In this document: piece after piece, positions 1-11,119 of the stretch
Layout of the letters: every line of letters begins with the position of its first letter
Numbering within the stretch: position 1 is the first letter of the stretch
Assembly (NCBI RefSeq): GCF_001039355.2
Contig: NW_019774003.1
Coordinates: 159,714 to 223,713 of the forward strand
DNA from: Lingula anatina
Lineage: Eukaryota > Brachiopoda > Lingulata > Lingulida > Lingulidae
DNA: 64,000 nucleotides
Direction: 5' to 3'
Translations under genes and position numbers: made by a program
Notes under the pieces: model-generated
Seen by the model: the letters and a program-made list of their open reading frames with translations, nothing else
What the model was told of the DNA's origin: nothing
Database searches by the model: none

Positions 1-56
1 CTTACATTTACTGTTCAGATCTGTTATTAAAGTGTTCCTCCTCATTTCCCTCTCAG

Positions 57-147
57 CCAAGAACTGTATCAGGGGTACTATGACGCTTTCATCACTAGGA
101 TCAAGCAACTGGAAAGAACAATCAAATATGAAATATTGAAAACATGA
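57..147 (+). CDS. Candidate plus-strand 3' terminal coding exon, coiled-coil-like
   Basis: A pyrimidine tract and AG (55-56) lead into an open segment encoding QELYQGYYDAFITRIKQLER and TIKYEILKT, then TGA. An AATAAA follows at 301-306. It could be the last exon of a plus-strand gene that converges on KIF23. The heptad-like end also weakly resembles the KIF23 coiled coil (IERLEKK...YKIEILEKT), so a decayed inverted copy of KIF23's own 3' half is an alternative. Not recognised with certainty. Confidence 0.35.
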
Positions 148-527
148 GTCTTGATAAGATATTTTCCTGACATACCTCAGTGTATCTTACAGTGCGGATG
201 TTACAAGTGACTGGGGACTTCTCATCAAATGGAGCAAGATTTCACAGGGTTTGAAGGAGGATGGTGTCAGATATAATGAACACTAGCCAGTGTGGGAACG
301 AATAAAAGATGGCAAAAATCTGTGAAAGTACAATCTATTGCACAACAGTAAGAATTACCCATGTTCTGCATGTTCTTACGTATTACTTTCTAAGACAACA
401 GCTCGTGGCTTCACACTTTGTGCATGTATTCTAGCTTCATATCATGACACAAATGAATGAAATTAATAAAATCATCACTCTGCTATACTTTATCAACAGT
501 ACCTCACTGAAAATGATGGGTGAATGG

Positions 528-558
<31 letters not shown>

Positions 559-1916
559 GGTGGATCAAGGCAAAGTAAGTTTTTCAGTTGTTTCCATACC
601 TGTAATGCTGGAAATGATGGACCCATGCTGTAAGCCAGTGTCTTCTGGGAGGTGCCTAGAATTAACAACAGATAATCATCTCCTATGGGTTAATTTTTTT
701 TCAAGAACAATACTTTTTCTAAGAATTACATCTGCTGTGCTCTGTTACTATGATATTCTCTTCAATCAACACATGTAGCCTCATTTCCTGAGGAAGAATA
801 CTGACAGACACCAAAAACAATTGGAAAGACAATAACTCTAACATTAGCTGTTGATTGAAGAAAATATCACAGCAACTGTCGCCTATCTATGCTTCGTAGC
901 ATGGGTTAATTTTTAGTTCTAATAGCCATGCGTGTACATGTAGCATGTAGTTGGCATCTGACATCTTGAACATTAATAAAATAACACTCGAGAATATTTG
1001 ACTCAATTTCTGATGACGAAAAAATTGGAACAACTGTGACAAACTGAAACAGCAACTGGCTACTGCTATCAAGGGATCACTTTTACCGGGAAGACTCTAG
1101 CAAGCTTTAATACTAGCAGCTGACTATTTTCTTGGCAGATGATGATCTTGGAGAGTCGTACAAAAGGATGAAAAATGGATACACACAAGAACACTGTACA
1201 CCACCAACAATAATTAGGATTAAGCTTGGGTTAGTACAAAAGTAAAGCTTTTTTTAATGAGTAGCCCTGATAAGTCATTTTACAGAGAGAGGGAAAGAGA
1301 GAAAGAGAAGGAGAGAGATAGAAGAATAAAAATATAAACAAATAAATAAATAAATAAATTAAATTTGGTATAAAAGCACTACTCTTTGACCTTAAATCAA
1401 CACAAACAACCAAACAACACACTCATTACCATGCCCAAAGTTCCTGCATGCAAATTTCTGCCAAGCACTGTATGCCAGGCCTGCATTTCAGGGAGAGGAA
1501 GAAGAAAAAAAAGTACATGGTTATTTATGCTTAAGAATTCTGCCAAAAGCACATAGTAAGGATGCTTCAGCACAGGTTATTCTAAGCAAGTATTTGGAAA
1601 AAATGATAAAAATATAATTGAAAGCAGTAAATTCAAATAAAGGCTTAACAGGCACAAGGGCAAAAGGTTTGTCTCAAAATGAAGCAACTTCTGGGTTTGA
1701 TTAGCATTTAATAATTCATGTTTATGAGGTGTAAATAACTTTGAAAAAGGTACAATTTATATAAAGTATTTAAGGGAAAAGTATCAAGTATCAATGTCAA
1801 ATGCCCCCATCACCACCAAACAAAAATTCAAATTCCAACAAAAAATTTCACACTCTGAACTGTAACAAATAACATTTTTCAGATTCAAAATAAGATCTAT
1901 AAAACTATTTTCTTAC
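148..1916. other. Non-coding stretch at the left edge
   Basis: Holds a probable polyadenylation signal (301-306), a 22-A homopolymer run ending at 552, GAGA-rich (1284-1320) and AAAT-type simple repeats (1326-1360). Short frame-broken coiled-coil-like snippets occur on the plus strand (LERQ near 820, KLEQL and KLKQQLATA near 1020-1070). No KIF23 exon was found here on the minus strand. Confidence 0.5.
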
Positions 1917-2061
1917 TTCCTTCTTCCCCCATCTTGGTCATAGCCTCCTTGTACTGCTGGTTCATCCTCCTGCGTCCCTTGGCCAGTCCATAGTCAAACT
2001 GGACCTGCTGTGGTCTGGCCACCTGGACCTCCTGGGTCACCTCTGCAAATCTCATCACTTG
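1917..2061 (-). CDS. KIF23: KIF23 coding exon 13 (motor end and neck)
   Basis: Starts [17 protein letters not shown], the motor/neck junction of kinesin-6, then a basic stretch ([16 protein letters not shown]). The donor GTAAGA is at 1915-1916 and leaves phase 1. No following minus-strand exon was found in bases 1-1914. Confidence 0.93.
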
Positions 2062-5000
2062 CTGGAACACAACACAGCACAGCATATCAGGGACCAATAA
2101 GGCTAAATTGCGATTGTCATTATTTTAATAATTAAAATTATCTACACAATAAGACATACAAGGACATATACACGTTCATATCACACTGCATATGAAAATG
2201 AAAAGATTGCCTACATGTAATTATTCAGAACATATGACACATGTTGATAATAAATAAATAAATAAATAAATGAAAAAAATTAACACGTTTATTAGCTATA
2301 ACTTACAATGCTTAATATTCCCTAACAGCAAGCAAGCCACACAATGTATGTTGACATTAAAATAACAAAACTTGAATTTTCCAAGAAGTATCAGCTCTCA
2401 ATTATTTATTTTTATTTTTGCTATATAGGGGTATAGGATTTATGCTTTTAAACACGCAATGCAGATTCCAGCCTGTCAATCAAGCCAGTAGATTGTGTAT
2501 TTTTATCAAAATAGTCATCAAGATATTCTACTAATGACTGACAGATGTAAACAAGCAGTCTGTGTGTCAATGATAAGGGAAAATGCATTTACATGTAAAA
2601 AAATGTTCAGATTTCATTCTCATCTGAAATTCCATAATTCAGTAGAAAATATTGTGGATAGAAAAAAAAAAAATTAAACTGAACCAGAATTTCTTTTCCC
2701 TTGATGTGAGATTAGCTGAACACCAAGTACATGTGGAAAAAACAAATAAATAAAATAATAATAAAACTCCCAAGGTGATAAAAACCAGGGAGATAAGGAT
2801 GAAAAAAGTTAACTGTGGTCTACAGTCTGCAAGGGTAGACAGAGACATGCTTTTTTCACATTTATCTCAAAATATAACAGTCAGCTGCCAGCAACTAATC
2901 TGATATCTTATCAGATAAAACTTACCTGCCGCACACAGTCATCAATAGTGATTAATAAAAACAGAGTGCAATTTAACTTCTGTTACAATATGAGAACCAC
3001 AACAACTAACCACTGTCTCGTCATACTCCTTGGCTGCTGGGTTAACGGTGACAATCATGCGGACTTTCCCTTCACCATCAAAGTAGTTCTTGAAGAGATG
3101 GGTCAGTTTGGAGTCCCTGTATGGCACCATCTGGAACAAGAGAAGAACAAGGTTAGTAATATGAAAATTAGATGTATTTGAATGCACCTTGGCTGATATA
3201 AAAAGCAGAAATTGCTAATGATTTAGACCATTAGTTACTTTCTTATTGTGAACTAGCATGGATTTATTCTGAACTGAAGTGGACCAAATTTTTTAGTCAT
3301 AAAATTAACACTTTCAGTCTTTTAATTCTTCTGTCAAAATAAGACCTGGGGTATTTTCCTAAGCATAGTTTTAAATTATCTCTGTATGAATCACCAAACA
3401 GCATGATAACCTATCTGCCATAAATTTCAAAAACACTGCACTTGCTGAAACAACAACCTTAAGGTCTTCAGTCAATTTTTTGATACAAAAATGTCATATT
3501 GCATCCACCTACCTTGTTAGCTCCTAGAAGCTGATTCTCTCTTAATGCATCCATGCACGCTCTGAGTGCCATTAAAGACTGGTTGATGTTACCTAAATAT
3601 TGACAAAATAAATAGCAAGACTAGTTTTAAAATCGGATTTAAAACCAATCCCCTTCACCTTAAATTTACTTTGTAAATTAGTTTCAGAATGTTTTTTTTT
3701 CTTTCAAATTTCATGGAGTCATATATTATGTAGACTAATAGATAAAAACAATAGAAGCATAAATTCATTAAAAACAAGTTCACCACTTAAAAAATTTCTA
3801 ACCTAGACGACAACAACTGGGTTCATCATAAAATCATAACCAAATACTGAACACATTCTTATTTAATTAAGAAAAATATAAAACACATCTCTGATTTTTA
3901 TAAACTCAGTACTAATTAATAAATCTGACTTTGCAAAAATAAATTCAATCTAGAAGACGCCCTTAATTTTGTATTGAAGTAAAGTGTCAACCCACCAGCT
4001 TCTCTCAGCCTGTCCCCAACATTGTTTGTCCTCACTAATCTCTCACTTCCAGCAAGGTCTACCAGGGCTAGCTGACTGGAGCACACCCGAGACTTGTCCT
4101 GCATTATAATTACAACATAGTTATAAATAACAGGTAAATAACATTGAAAATAAAGACAATCTCTGGACAGGAAATAAATAGACCAAAAAAAAAAAATGTT
4201 TTAAAAAACTTACAAATCTGAAAATTGGGACAATTATTGGTGTTATATTACAAATCTTAGATATCCAAATGAATACAGGAAACTCTTTTCCTTTTGGTAA
4301 GTTTAAAAATATCAACAAACACAGACACAAACTGTACTTCTACTTCTCTATTCAACCAGAAAATATTTGAATACACCCAACTGATCTTGTTTAATTAACA
4401 ACAATGATAAATTCTTGTTTATTAACAATGATAAACTATCTGTGTACCTGTAAAACCTCCTCCCCAAGAGGATCCAGGGGAGCCTGCACCAGTCTGATGT
4501 TAAACACACTGTGACTACGACTGGACTCTGTATTGAGAGCAGTGTGAGCCACCTTCCTTCTTTTCTGACCTGAACATAAATACAAGAACATCTCAGCCTG
4601 TGCCTGGAACTATTTTATCCCATAAATCTGATTGCTGGAATCAGCAGCCATTAAAATACAAGTCTGAAGATGAATACTATAGATAATGGAAAAAATAACT
4701 TAAACCTTTATCAGTAGCTACATTTCCACCATTTAAAAAAAAAAAAAAAAAAATTACAAACCATACATCATTCAGACTAGCGACTACTAGTAAGTGGTCC
4801 AAGATAACACACAGAGGATAAATCTGCAGTAGAAAATAATTCCAATACATGTGACAGGAACCAACATGAATATATTATAAGAGGCAACCCTCAGCATGAA
4901 GTATGTCCGAGCATTTTAAAAAAGTTACCTTTGAGAAGAACATCAAAGGCTTCCTCAGCACTCTTCACCTCAACCTCTGTGCAGTTGCTCACATACATGC

Positions 5001-8000
5001 TGCGGTCACCATCTTCCCTCAGGATCTTGGAGTTGGGCGCTCTACAACAAAAACATACACGTCCATGGAGACATCTGTCACTCTTTCCTGATCATCTATT
5101 TTTCTGCATGCTGACCATGTGGCATGATATACTTTAAAACATCTAATTTTGATATGTTATGATTCGTCCCTTTGTCTCGACAGAGTAAAACTGTCACAGA
5201 TTCTAGTTATTTCCATAAATCAATTTCCAATGTGAACATCACTATCATCAATCCTGCATTACTTATGTTGTGTTGACTACTCNATTTTTTTGCGTCAATT
5301 TTAGGATTCATGCGTTTTTTACGCATGACGCAGAGGTAAATAAAACACTGTACTCTTCTTTACTAAGTTGTTACAGATGTGGTGGTTGTTAAGAAGAAGA
5401 GGGGTGAGACACTACATAAACTGTTTAAGACCTTAACTCACACATAAAAACATACATTTAGTGTTTTGATTCATATCACAAAATAGGTTTTTTAAATTGT
5501 GATTTTTTAAGTGCAAGTCTTTCTAAAACTATATAATTTTTGTTAGGAGCATTGTCTTTTTTATTACCTGTAGCCTGTAATTGGGTCATAAGGAAGCTCC
5601 TCCAGAAGGTCATAGATGTAGTTGTTATAAATCTCAATGTAGGACACGAACACTGCATAGTTGTTATCCTCCTCAATATCATTCACCCTGGATGGGTCTG
5701 TGATCCTGGGGGCATCGCCAAACTCAGTCTTCTTGCTGTTCTTTGGTGTGGCGGGGGTGCGTGGGGCATCGAACCTGGGCATGACGTCTCGCTTCTGTCT
5801 CTCCACCATGGCGTCAGCCTCTGTCTGGACATCATAGCCATTCATTTTGTCTGGCATGAACACCTAATAAGGAGGTATGATATCTTGCACTATTCTAATT
5901 TCAGTTATCGTATGTAATGGCTGAAGAAGTAAACACGAAATCATGGACATTTCTTGGCTTTAATTAAAAAACTGCTGATGCACATAACTTCACATAAGAT
6001 ACACACACAGCTGAAACTATTTAAATATTTCCTGACATTCATTAATGTGATTATCCACATGGCACCACAACTAAATTGGATGTACCACCAATGGGCATTA
6101 ACCCAGGGGAATACTCTATCTACTCACATATTTCTTGGCCTGTACTGAGGAGATGCTGTTGAAGATCATATCCAGAGACCTGACCAGAGTACCAGGGTCT
6201 GAGGGTTTCCCTGTCATGGTGTACGTCTTGCCGGAGCCTGTCACGCCATAGGTGAACATCAAACCTGTGGATAGCAAACAGTGTGAAAATGTATTTACAA
6301 GGTATAAGTATAATATCAGAAGCTTAACCTCTAAACCTCACTTGTGTTTGCTTATTCAACAACAACAGCAAAATCCAACTTTAGTCAACAAGAAATGATT
6401 AAATTATTTAACCACATTTCAATTTCTTCAGATAATTCAAAACCTGGATCTTGTTTTTTAACCAACCAAAAATATTTATGTAACAAAAACCACATATAAT
6501 TCATACTTACCATTCTTCCCTCTGAGCAAGTCCTCCACAAGTGGAGAGGCCACAGTGTCAAACACGGCCTTCTGTGAAACATACTCGTCAAACACATACT
6601 TGAAGGCATACTGGGTCTGGAAAAGAAGTTCAACGAGAGAAAATGAGATCTCCAGTCCTCCACAATTAGACAGCTCCACGTTAAAAACTGCCTTCTGTGA
6701 AACAAGGTTGTTGAACACATATCTGAAATCATTATGGGTCTGAAATAAAATGACAGTTCAATAAGAGAAAAGGAGACCTCAAGTCCACTATAACTGGAGA
6801 GATTAATGTTTATCACAAAGGACAAAATGAAAAATTTCTTGTGAATTATAAATATCACGTATATTCGACAAAGAAAATTCTATTTAGCAGCCAGGCTATT
6901 AGAGCAAGCTACAAACATAGCATAAACACACTTGCCTTAAAAAAATAAAAATAAATAAATAACATAAAACTGCCGTGCTAAAACTCTTAGAGTTTCTGAG
7001 CTCCTTTATAAGTTGTCCTTATAAAATGGTTGGACGATCCCTTTTGGAGCAACCCTGTGTAACTGGTTGTAATCAACTGCTTCATGACACAGTTAAAACT
7101 AAAGTAAGTTGCTACATTTATGACTCAGGGTTTGTTTTATTTTACTCCAAAAAATCATCTAATCATTTTACTAAGTTTCAAACTGATACATGTTTACTAT
7201 GAATGAAGTGTCATGTTTTATGGGTCTTCTTCAACAAGTGCATTGAACTACATTATTATGTAAAGAAATATTTCTTAACAATCTCCTTCGCATCTGTTAG
7301 ATAGAAAGACAACCAAGTACTTTATTTAGGCCAGTCATATGGTTTCTCCTTGAAACAATGTTCATGAATCAAAGGTTCCCATTAGAATGACAACATCATA
7401 GTTGCTAAACCTACTACAACATCCTCATTCAAGTTTTAAAAAATGCAGTTCACTTTCTTCATGCATACATTTTTCACTACATGCAGATTTCTTGTTCACT
7501 TATTGACTATATACAGGCAGGGTGAACCAAGTTCACCATATCAAGAACAACAACTAATATAGTAATGACTTGACCTTTTCGATGAAGAAAAATTATCAAA
7601 CTTCCAGATACATCATTTTATAATGATGAAATTATATTTCCATAAATCATTTGTTGTGCTTTTACTACACAGAACTATAAAGTAGCCTGCTTTTTTCAAT
7701 AATGTTGCTACCACTCAATAACAAATGTTTTAATCCTAATAAATGATGACTTAAAATTTTAGAATAGATCTGTAAAAATCACAATTTTCCATCAATTAAA
7801 AAGATTAATTTCCAGATATGCTAGGTCATTTGTACTATAACATCAATGTACTTGCCAAGTTTAGCATATATTTCCACCCTTGCTGACCATGTCTGACTTG
7901 ACAAGCATCAGTAGAAATATATAAATATATAGATAAGGTTCTCTTCTGCCCTCTACAGTAATAATCTAACATTTCCAAATTGGACAATGAATTAGTCTGA

Positions 8001-11000
8001 CTCCACTTTACCTCTTTGTAGACACCATTCTTGTAAGCCTGGGAATTCTGAGAAAATAAAGCGACGACACAATTAGCAATTACCAAGCAGTCATCATCAT
8101 CATCATGAAATAAGGAGAAGAAAAGGAAAGCCAAATATGGATAGAGAATTCAACAAAGGTAACCTCCACCTAGCATGCACTGATTAAGTGTGTGTCCCTT
8201 CAATCTAGACACATAAATAAAATGCTTATTAAAAACAAAGGAACAATGCATTAGTTGGAAATTGAAATATTAATAAATAATATCTCCAATGTGATTTCTA
8301 CCATTTGCAATACAATGTTTGATGTACTTTGAAAGATTCACATAAAAAATTGATATAGTTACTCACTTACTAGTAAGTATAAAATACTGCAATTTATTTA
8401 ATATGTTGGAAAATTTGTCGTGGGGTCCAGGAGGCTGCCTGGGCCAATCATTTTTTGACTGCCAAAAAGAAATCCGCAAATAGTCAGAAAAATCTCATCC
8501 CTGACTTGTGACTTGTCACTGTATTTATACTTCAAGGTTGCCTTTCACTATCGATAATGGGGTCATGATGAAGTTGCCACCATAGGAAATTGATGAATTT
8601 TCAACGGAATCAACAACACCATTGACCAACATGAAATATTAGTGCTGTGTAAGTAACTAGGTTAAGTCCAATCCTAGTTAATAAGGGGTGTGAAATATAG
8701 TTCAGTAGAAAGAAAAGAGACAGGGCAGGCAATTAAACATTCATCAAAATATTGACCCAAATAGGCTTGAATTAGAAAAGTAAAATTATTTTTAAAGCAT
8801 ATCATGTAATTTTTTCATTTAGATATCACAACTTTGACAAAATGGATATTCAGCTGCTTTTTGGCCTAATGACATAACTAATCAACTAATAAATTACTTA
8901 CAGCCTTTGACGTAAAACTATCTCAACACAAGAATCTATCCATCATATTACTTCCGATCCAGGTTTAGGGATCATCCATTTTTATCATTTTCACAAGTCT
9001 ACAAAGAGTAGGGTAGCGTTTGAAGACTTGTGATAATGATGATAAAATTGGATGACCCCTTAGACAAAATTGAAAAATTAATAATCTAGACATATTAAGG
9101 TATCAGAAGTTCCCTCTACTATAGTGCAAGAAACAACCCCTCCACCAAAAAGTGATCAGGACTCACTTATCTGCCATACAGTAATCATCAGTCAAATGCA
9201 AATGCTTAAGACATCAATTTGGCTACAGAAAATACCAAATGTTTTGTCACCCTCTTGGCTCACGTGAAATATCTTTTTTGATGCAAAATATGTTCTTTGG
9301 CCAAATTAAAATAAAGAAAATCCTTCCTACTTCCAAAGATAAATTGACTTCAACATTTCCATTTGACTGAAACTGGACTCACAAGAGAATGAGCACAGTT
9401 CAACAACTGCAGAAATAAGTTTCTTTCTCAAGGTGGCAAATGAAGCCGACTTTCTGACAGAACCCTCACCTCTGATGGGCTGATCTGGACAGTTCTTTCA
9501 TCCAGTAGTTTCACACAGGTCTCTATATTTGGATCATCTGGTGGTCTGATGCGACAATAAACCTAAAATATAATTATAATAATAAGTAAATGAATAAAAT
9601 AAAAAAAGTTAAAAATTAAAACACACGGTGACCCTTTTTAAATTAACTTTATATATATAATAAAGCTAAGCTCAACCTAGCAAAATACTTTAAAACAAAT
9701 CTGAATTGGCTACAGCAAATGTTAAAATGCTTTCTTATAACATTTTTGTCACATCTATTAGCTTAAATTTGTATCAATTATCCATGTACTTGACCAAATA
9801 ATGGTAAATCTACAGTGAGGCATGTAAAGCCTGTCGCTATAAGTTTGCTAGGCCAAGATGTTCCATCTTGTATACAAAGCACACCTTGCATGAGTGAATG
9901 AAAGATACAATCGTCTATTTCTTGGTCTTTTGTTCTAGACAGGTTGTGGTAGAAGTGAGCAAGGAGAATGTGAAATCCACCAGAGCTTTGGCCTTTGCAA
10001 TTGTGGGTTTGACACAACCTTGCTGACATCAATTTTTGAAAATGAGAAAAAACAGTGATGAAGATTCAAAAGATGCCTGCTGTATGGCATAATTCAACTG
10101 AAGATGTTTCCCTATAAATGATATCACACTGACAGCTATGACCTAAGAAAATAATCTAACCTCCACTGGGTCCTTTGGCTGTGAATTCTGACGAGGGAAT
10201 TTCCTGGGTGTCTTTCCTCTTCTGAAAAAGGAATAGTAAATAATTCAGTAAAAATGGACTTGACAGAGCATAAAATTATATCAAAAGCTTTTTCTCTACA
10301 TCTAATCAGATTGAATTTCCGTTAATGGTTAGATAGATAGATGAAGGTTGGTTTTTGGTTGTGCACAGTAGTCTCTGCTGCTACAGCCATTATACAATGG
10401 TCCTCTGAACACAGTTGCCAAGCTTTTGTAATGGAGCATCTTTCTTTTCTTTTTGCTTTGGACTTCCAGGTAGATTACCACTAAGATGTATGGGCAGCTG
10501 CACTTTGCTTCACTGTTGCCCGATCATTATTTCATTTTTGTACTGAATTTATATTGAGTGGGTTCTCAATCACCAAACTGTGTAAGGAAATCGTACAAAA
10601 TCGTTAAAACACTTTACCAACTTTGTTCTAGGTTTTGTACTTTAATTATTAAATGTTTTAAACTAAGACCTTTTATGCTTTTTTTTAGATTCACCAACTA
10701 ATCACGTATATAGACGAGCGTGGATTCACAAGTGACTACTCCAAAGGTGACTTTACGCTGGATACAAAACAACTGGATGAGAAATTAGAGAAGAAATAGC
10801 TATTCAACGTATTTCAGACAACGAATAATTGACAGAGGCAACATTTTCTGTAACTGTAGAACTAGCAGACTTCAAGTCGATCAGTCCTGCCAGCCGCAAT
10901 TTTCTTTCGAGTCTTGAACTGAATACACCTTCTGATGAAGGTTCTACTATTTCTGAGTTACACTCAGATGTGAGTTTTACAATTTCTAAGGACATGTCAA

Positions 11001-11035
11001 CTACAAAACATAGAGTTTACTTACTGTGGCTTCAT
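1917..11035 (-). CDS. KIF23: KIF23/MKLP1 kinesin-6 gene, 5' half (13 coding exons)
   Basis: Plus-end microtubule motor of the centralspindlin complex, acting at the spindle midzone and midbody in cytokinesis. Coding exons in transcript order: 11025-11035, 10161-10221, 9470-9562, 8012-8047, 6511-6616, 6128-6264, 5568-5863, 4929-5041, 4448-4569, 3996-4098, 3513-3592, 3011-3130, 1917-2061. All junctions are GT-AG and the phases join without a break, giving about 474 residues. Seen motifs: start MKPQRGKTPRK (human KIF23 starts similarly), P-loop GVTGSGKT, the kinesin-6 insertion in the motor, switch [10 protein letters not shown], switch [11 protein letters not shown], and [20 protein letters not shown]. 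The last exon ends in phase 1 after the neck region ([16 protein letters not shown]). The coiled coil and tail expected of a ~900-residue protein are not seen on this strand, so the gene probably continues beyond base 1. Confidence 0.96.
3011..3130 (-). CDS. KIF23: KIF23 coding exon 12
   Basis: 40 codons starting [20 protein letters not shown] and ending with the [14 protein letters not shown] strand. Near identical to vertebrate KIF23 here. Phase 0 at both ends. Confidence 0.97.
3513..3592 (-). CDS. KIF23: KIF23 coding exon 11
   Basis: Encodes [20 protein letters not shown] and QLLGANK, the conserved helix alpha-4 region. Phase 1 in, phase 0 out. Confidence 0.96.
3996..4098 (-). CDS. KIF23: KIF23 coding exon 10 (switch II)
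   Basis: Encodes [20 protein letters not shown] and [16 protein letters not shown] is the kinesin switch II motif. Phase 0 in, phase 1 out. Confidence 0.97.
4448..4569 (-). CDS. KIF23: KIF23 coding exon 9 (switch I)
   Basis: Begins [20 protein letters not shown], which contains the switch I SSRSH signature, and ends [12 protein letters not shown]. Phase 1 in, phase 0 out. Confidence 0.97.
4929..5041 (-). CDS. KIF23: KIF23 coding exon 8
   Basis: Encodes [20 protein letters not shown] and the following [12 protein letters not shown], matching the human KLLREDKNHNMYV region. Phase 2 in, phase 1 out. Confidence 0.95.
5283..5283. other. Single unresolved base in KIF23 intron
   Basis: One N in intron 7; the surrounding sequence gives no sign of duplication. 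Confidence 0.95.
5568..5863 (-). CDS. KIF23: KIF23 coding exon 7 (kinesin-6 insert)
   Basis: Starts [13 protein letters not shown], carries a lysine- and proline-rich insert typical of the kinesin-6 family ([13 protein letters not shown]), then the core helix [19 protein letters not shown]. The last codon is split in phase 2. Confidence 0.97.
6128..6264 (-). CDS. KIF23: KIF23 coding exon 6 (P-loop)
   Basis: Contains the nucleotide-binding loop in [19 protein letters not shown] and ends [10 protein letters not shown]. Phase 1 in, phase 0 out; 45 whole codons plus the split glycine. Confidence 0.97.
6511..6616 (-). CDS. KIF23: KIF23 coding exon 5
   Basis: Encodes [20 protein letters not shown] and the [12 protein letters not shown] segment that leads into the P-loop. 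Phase 0 in, phase 1 out. A partial duplicate of this exon with its own acceptor sits just upstream (6617-6739). Confidence 0.95.
6617..6739 (-). other. Partial tandem duplicate of KIF23 exon 5; in-frame alternative acceptor
   Basis: Upstream of exon 5 the 3' end of the intron plus about two thirds of the exon recur: an acceptor at 6740-6741, then codons for [20 protein letters not shown], then a switch back into intron-like sequence at the shared GTGGAGGACT. The 123 nt between this acceptor and the true one are a multiple of three and free of stops in the exon 5 frame. Use of the upstream acceptor would insert 41 residues. Whether it is spliced is unknown. Confidence 0.75.
8012..8047 (-). CDS. 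KIF23: KIF23 coding exon 4 (36 nt)
   Basis: 12 codons, [12 protein letters not shown], phase 0 at both ends. It fills the gap between exons 3 and 5, matching the human segment that ends NGDYKE. Confidence 0.9.
8968..9059. repeat. Palindromic MITE-like element in KIF23 intron
   Basis: GGGATCATCCATTTTTATCA at the left edge is mirrored by TGATGATAAAATTGGATGACCCC-type sequence at the right, with ACAAGTCT/AGACTTGT further inside. An imperfect foldback of about 92 bp. Confidence 0.6.
9470..9562 (-). CDS. KIF23: KIF23 coding exon 3
   Basis: 31 codons starting [20 protein letters not shown], the beta-1 strand of the kinesin motor (human VYCRVRPL). Phase 0 at both ends. Confidence 0.94.
10161..10221 (-). 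CDS. KIF23: KIF23 coding exon 2
   Basis: Encodes the basic N-terminal extension [20 protein letters not shown] ahead of the motor core. Acceptor TTTTTCAG, donor GTTAG, phase 2 in and phase 0 out. Confidence 0.92.
10689..10799 (+). CDS. Candidate plus-strand 3' terminal coding exon, unknown protein
   Basis: A T-rich acceptor (AG at 10687-10688) precedes 36 open codons ([20 protein letters not shown], then [13 protein letters not shown]) and TAG. The acidic/basic composition looks coding, but the segment lies inside KIF23 intron 1 on the opposite strand and no upstream partner exon was recognised. No family could be named. Confidence 0.3.
   Translation: MHQLITYIDERGFTSDYSKGDFTLDTKQLDEKLEKK
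11025..11035 (-). CDS. KIF23: KIF23 coding exon 1 (11 nt)
   Basis: ATG AAG CCA CA followed by the donor GTAAGT. It was chosen because it supplies the exact phase (2 nt) needed by exon 2 and yields MKPQRGKTPRK, close to the vertebrate KIF23 N terminus. The 5' UTR lies at higher coordinates, just downstream of a CCAAT/CHR-like cluster. Confidence 0.85.
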
Positions 11036-11087
11036 TATTTCTTTTCCTCTGAAGAATGTGCACTTATCTATTTCCTTTCTGCTGCTT

Positions 11088-11119
11088 TTCAAATAATTCG
11101 AACCGGGAAACTGACCAAT
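11088..11119 (-). promoter_or_regulatory. CCAAT + E2F-like + CHR-like cluster in the KIF23 promoter
   Basis: On the minus strand, in order towards the ATG (11035): ATTGG (inverted CCAAT, 11115-11119), TTTCCCGG (E2F/CDE-like, 11103-11110), TTCGAA (11097-11102) and TTTGAA (11088-11093), the last two being known CHR variants. In vertebrates KIF23 and similar G2/M genes are controlled by NF-Y at CCAAT boxes and DREAM/MuvB at CHR sites. The match is by motif and spacing only. Confidence 0.55.

Noticed and set aside
524-577. Poly-lysine frame ending KKKKRKV, like a nuclear localisation signal
   Set aside because: It is a translated A homopolymer followed by AGAGAAAGGTGG; slippage-prone and without gene context.
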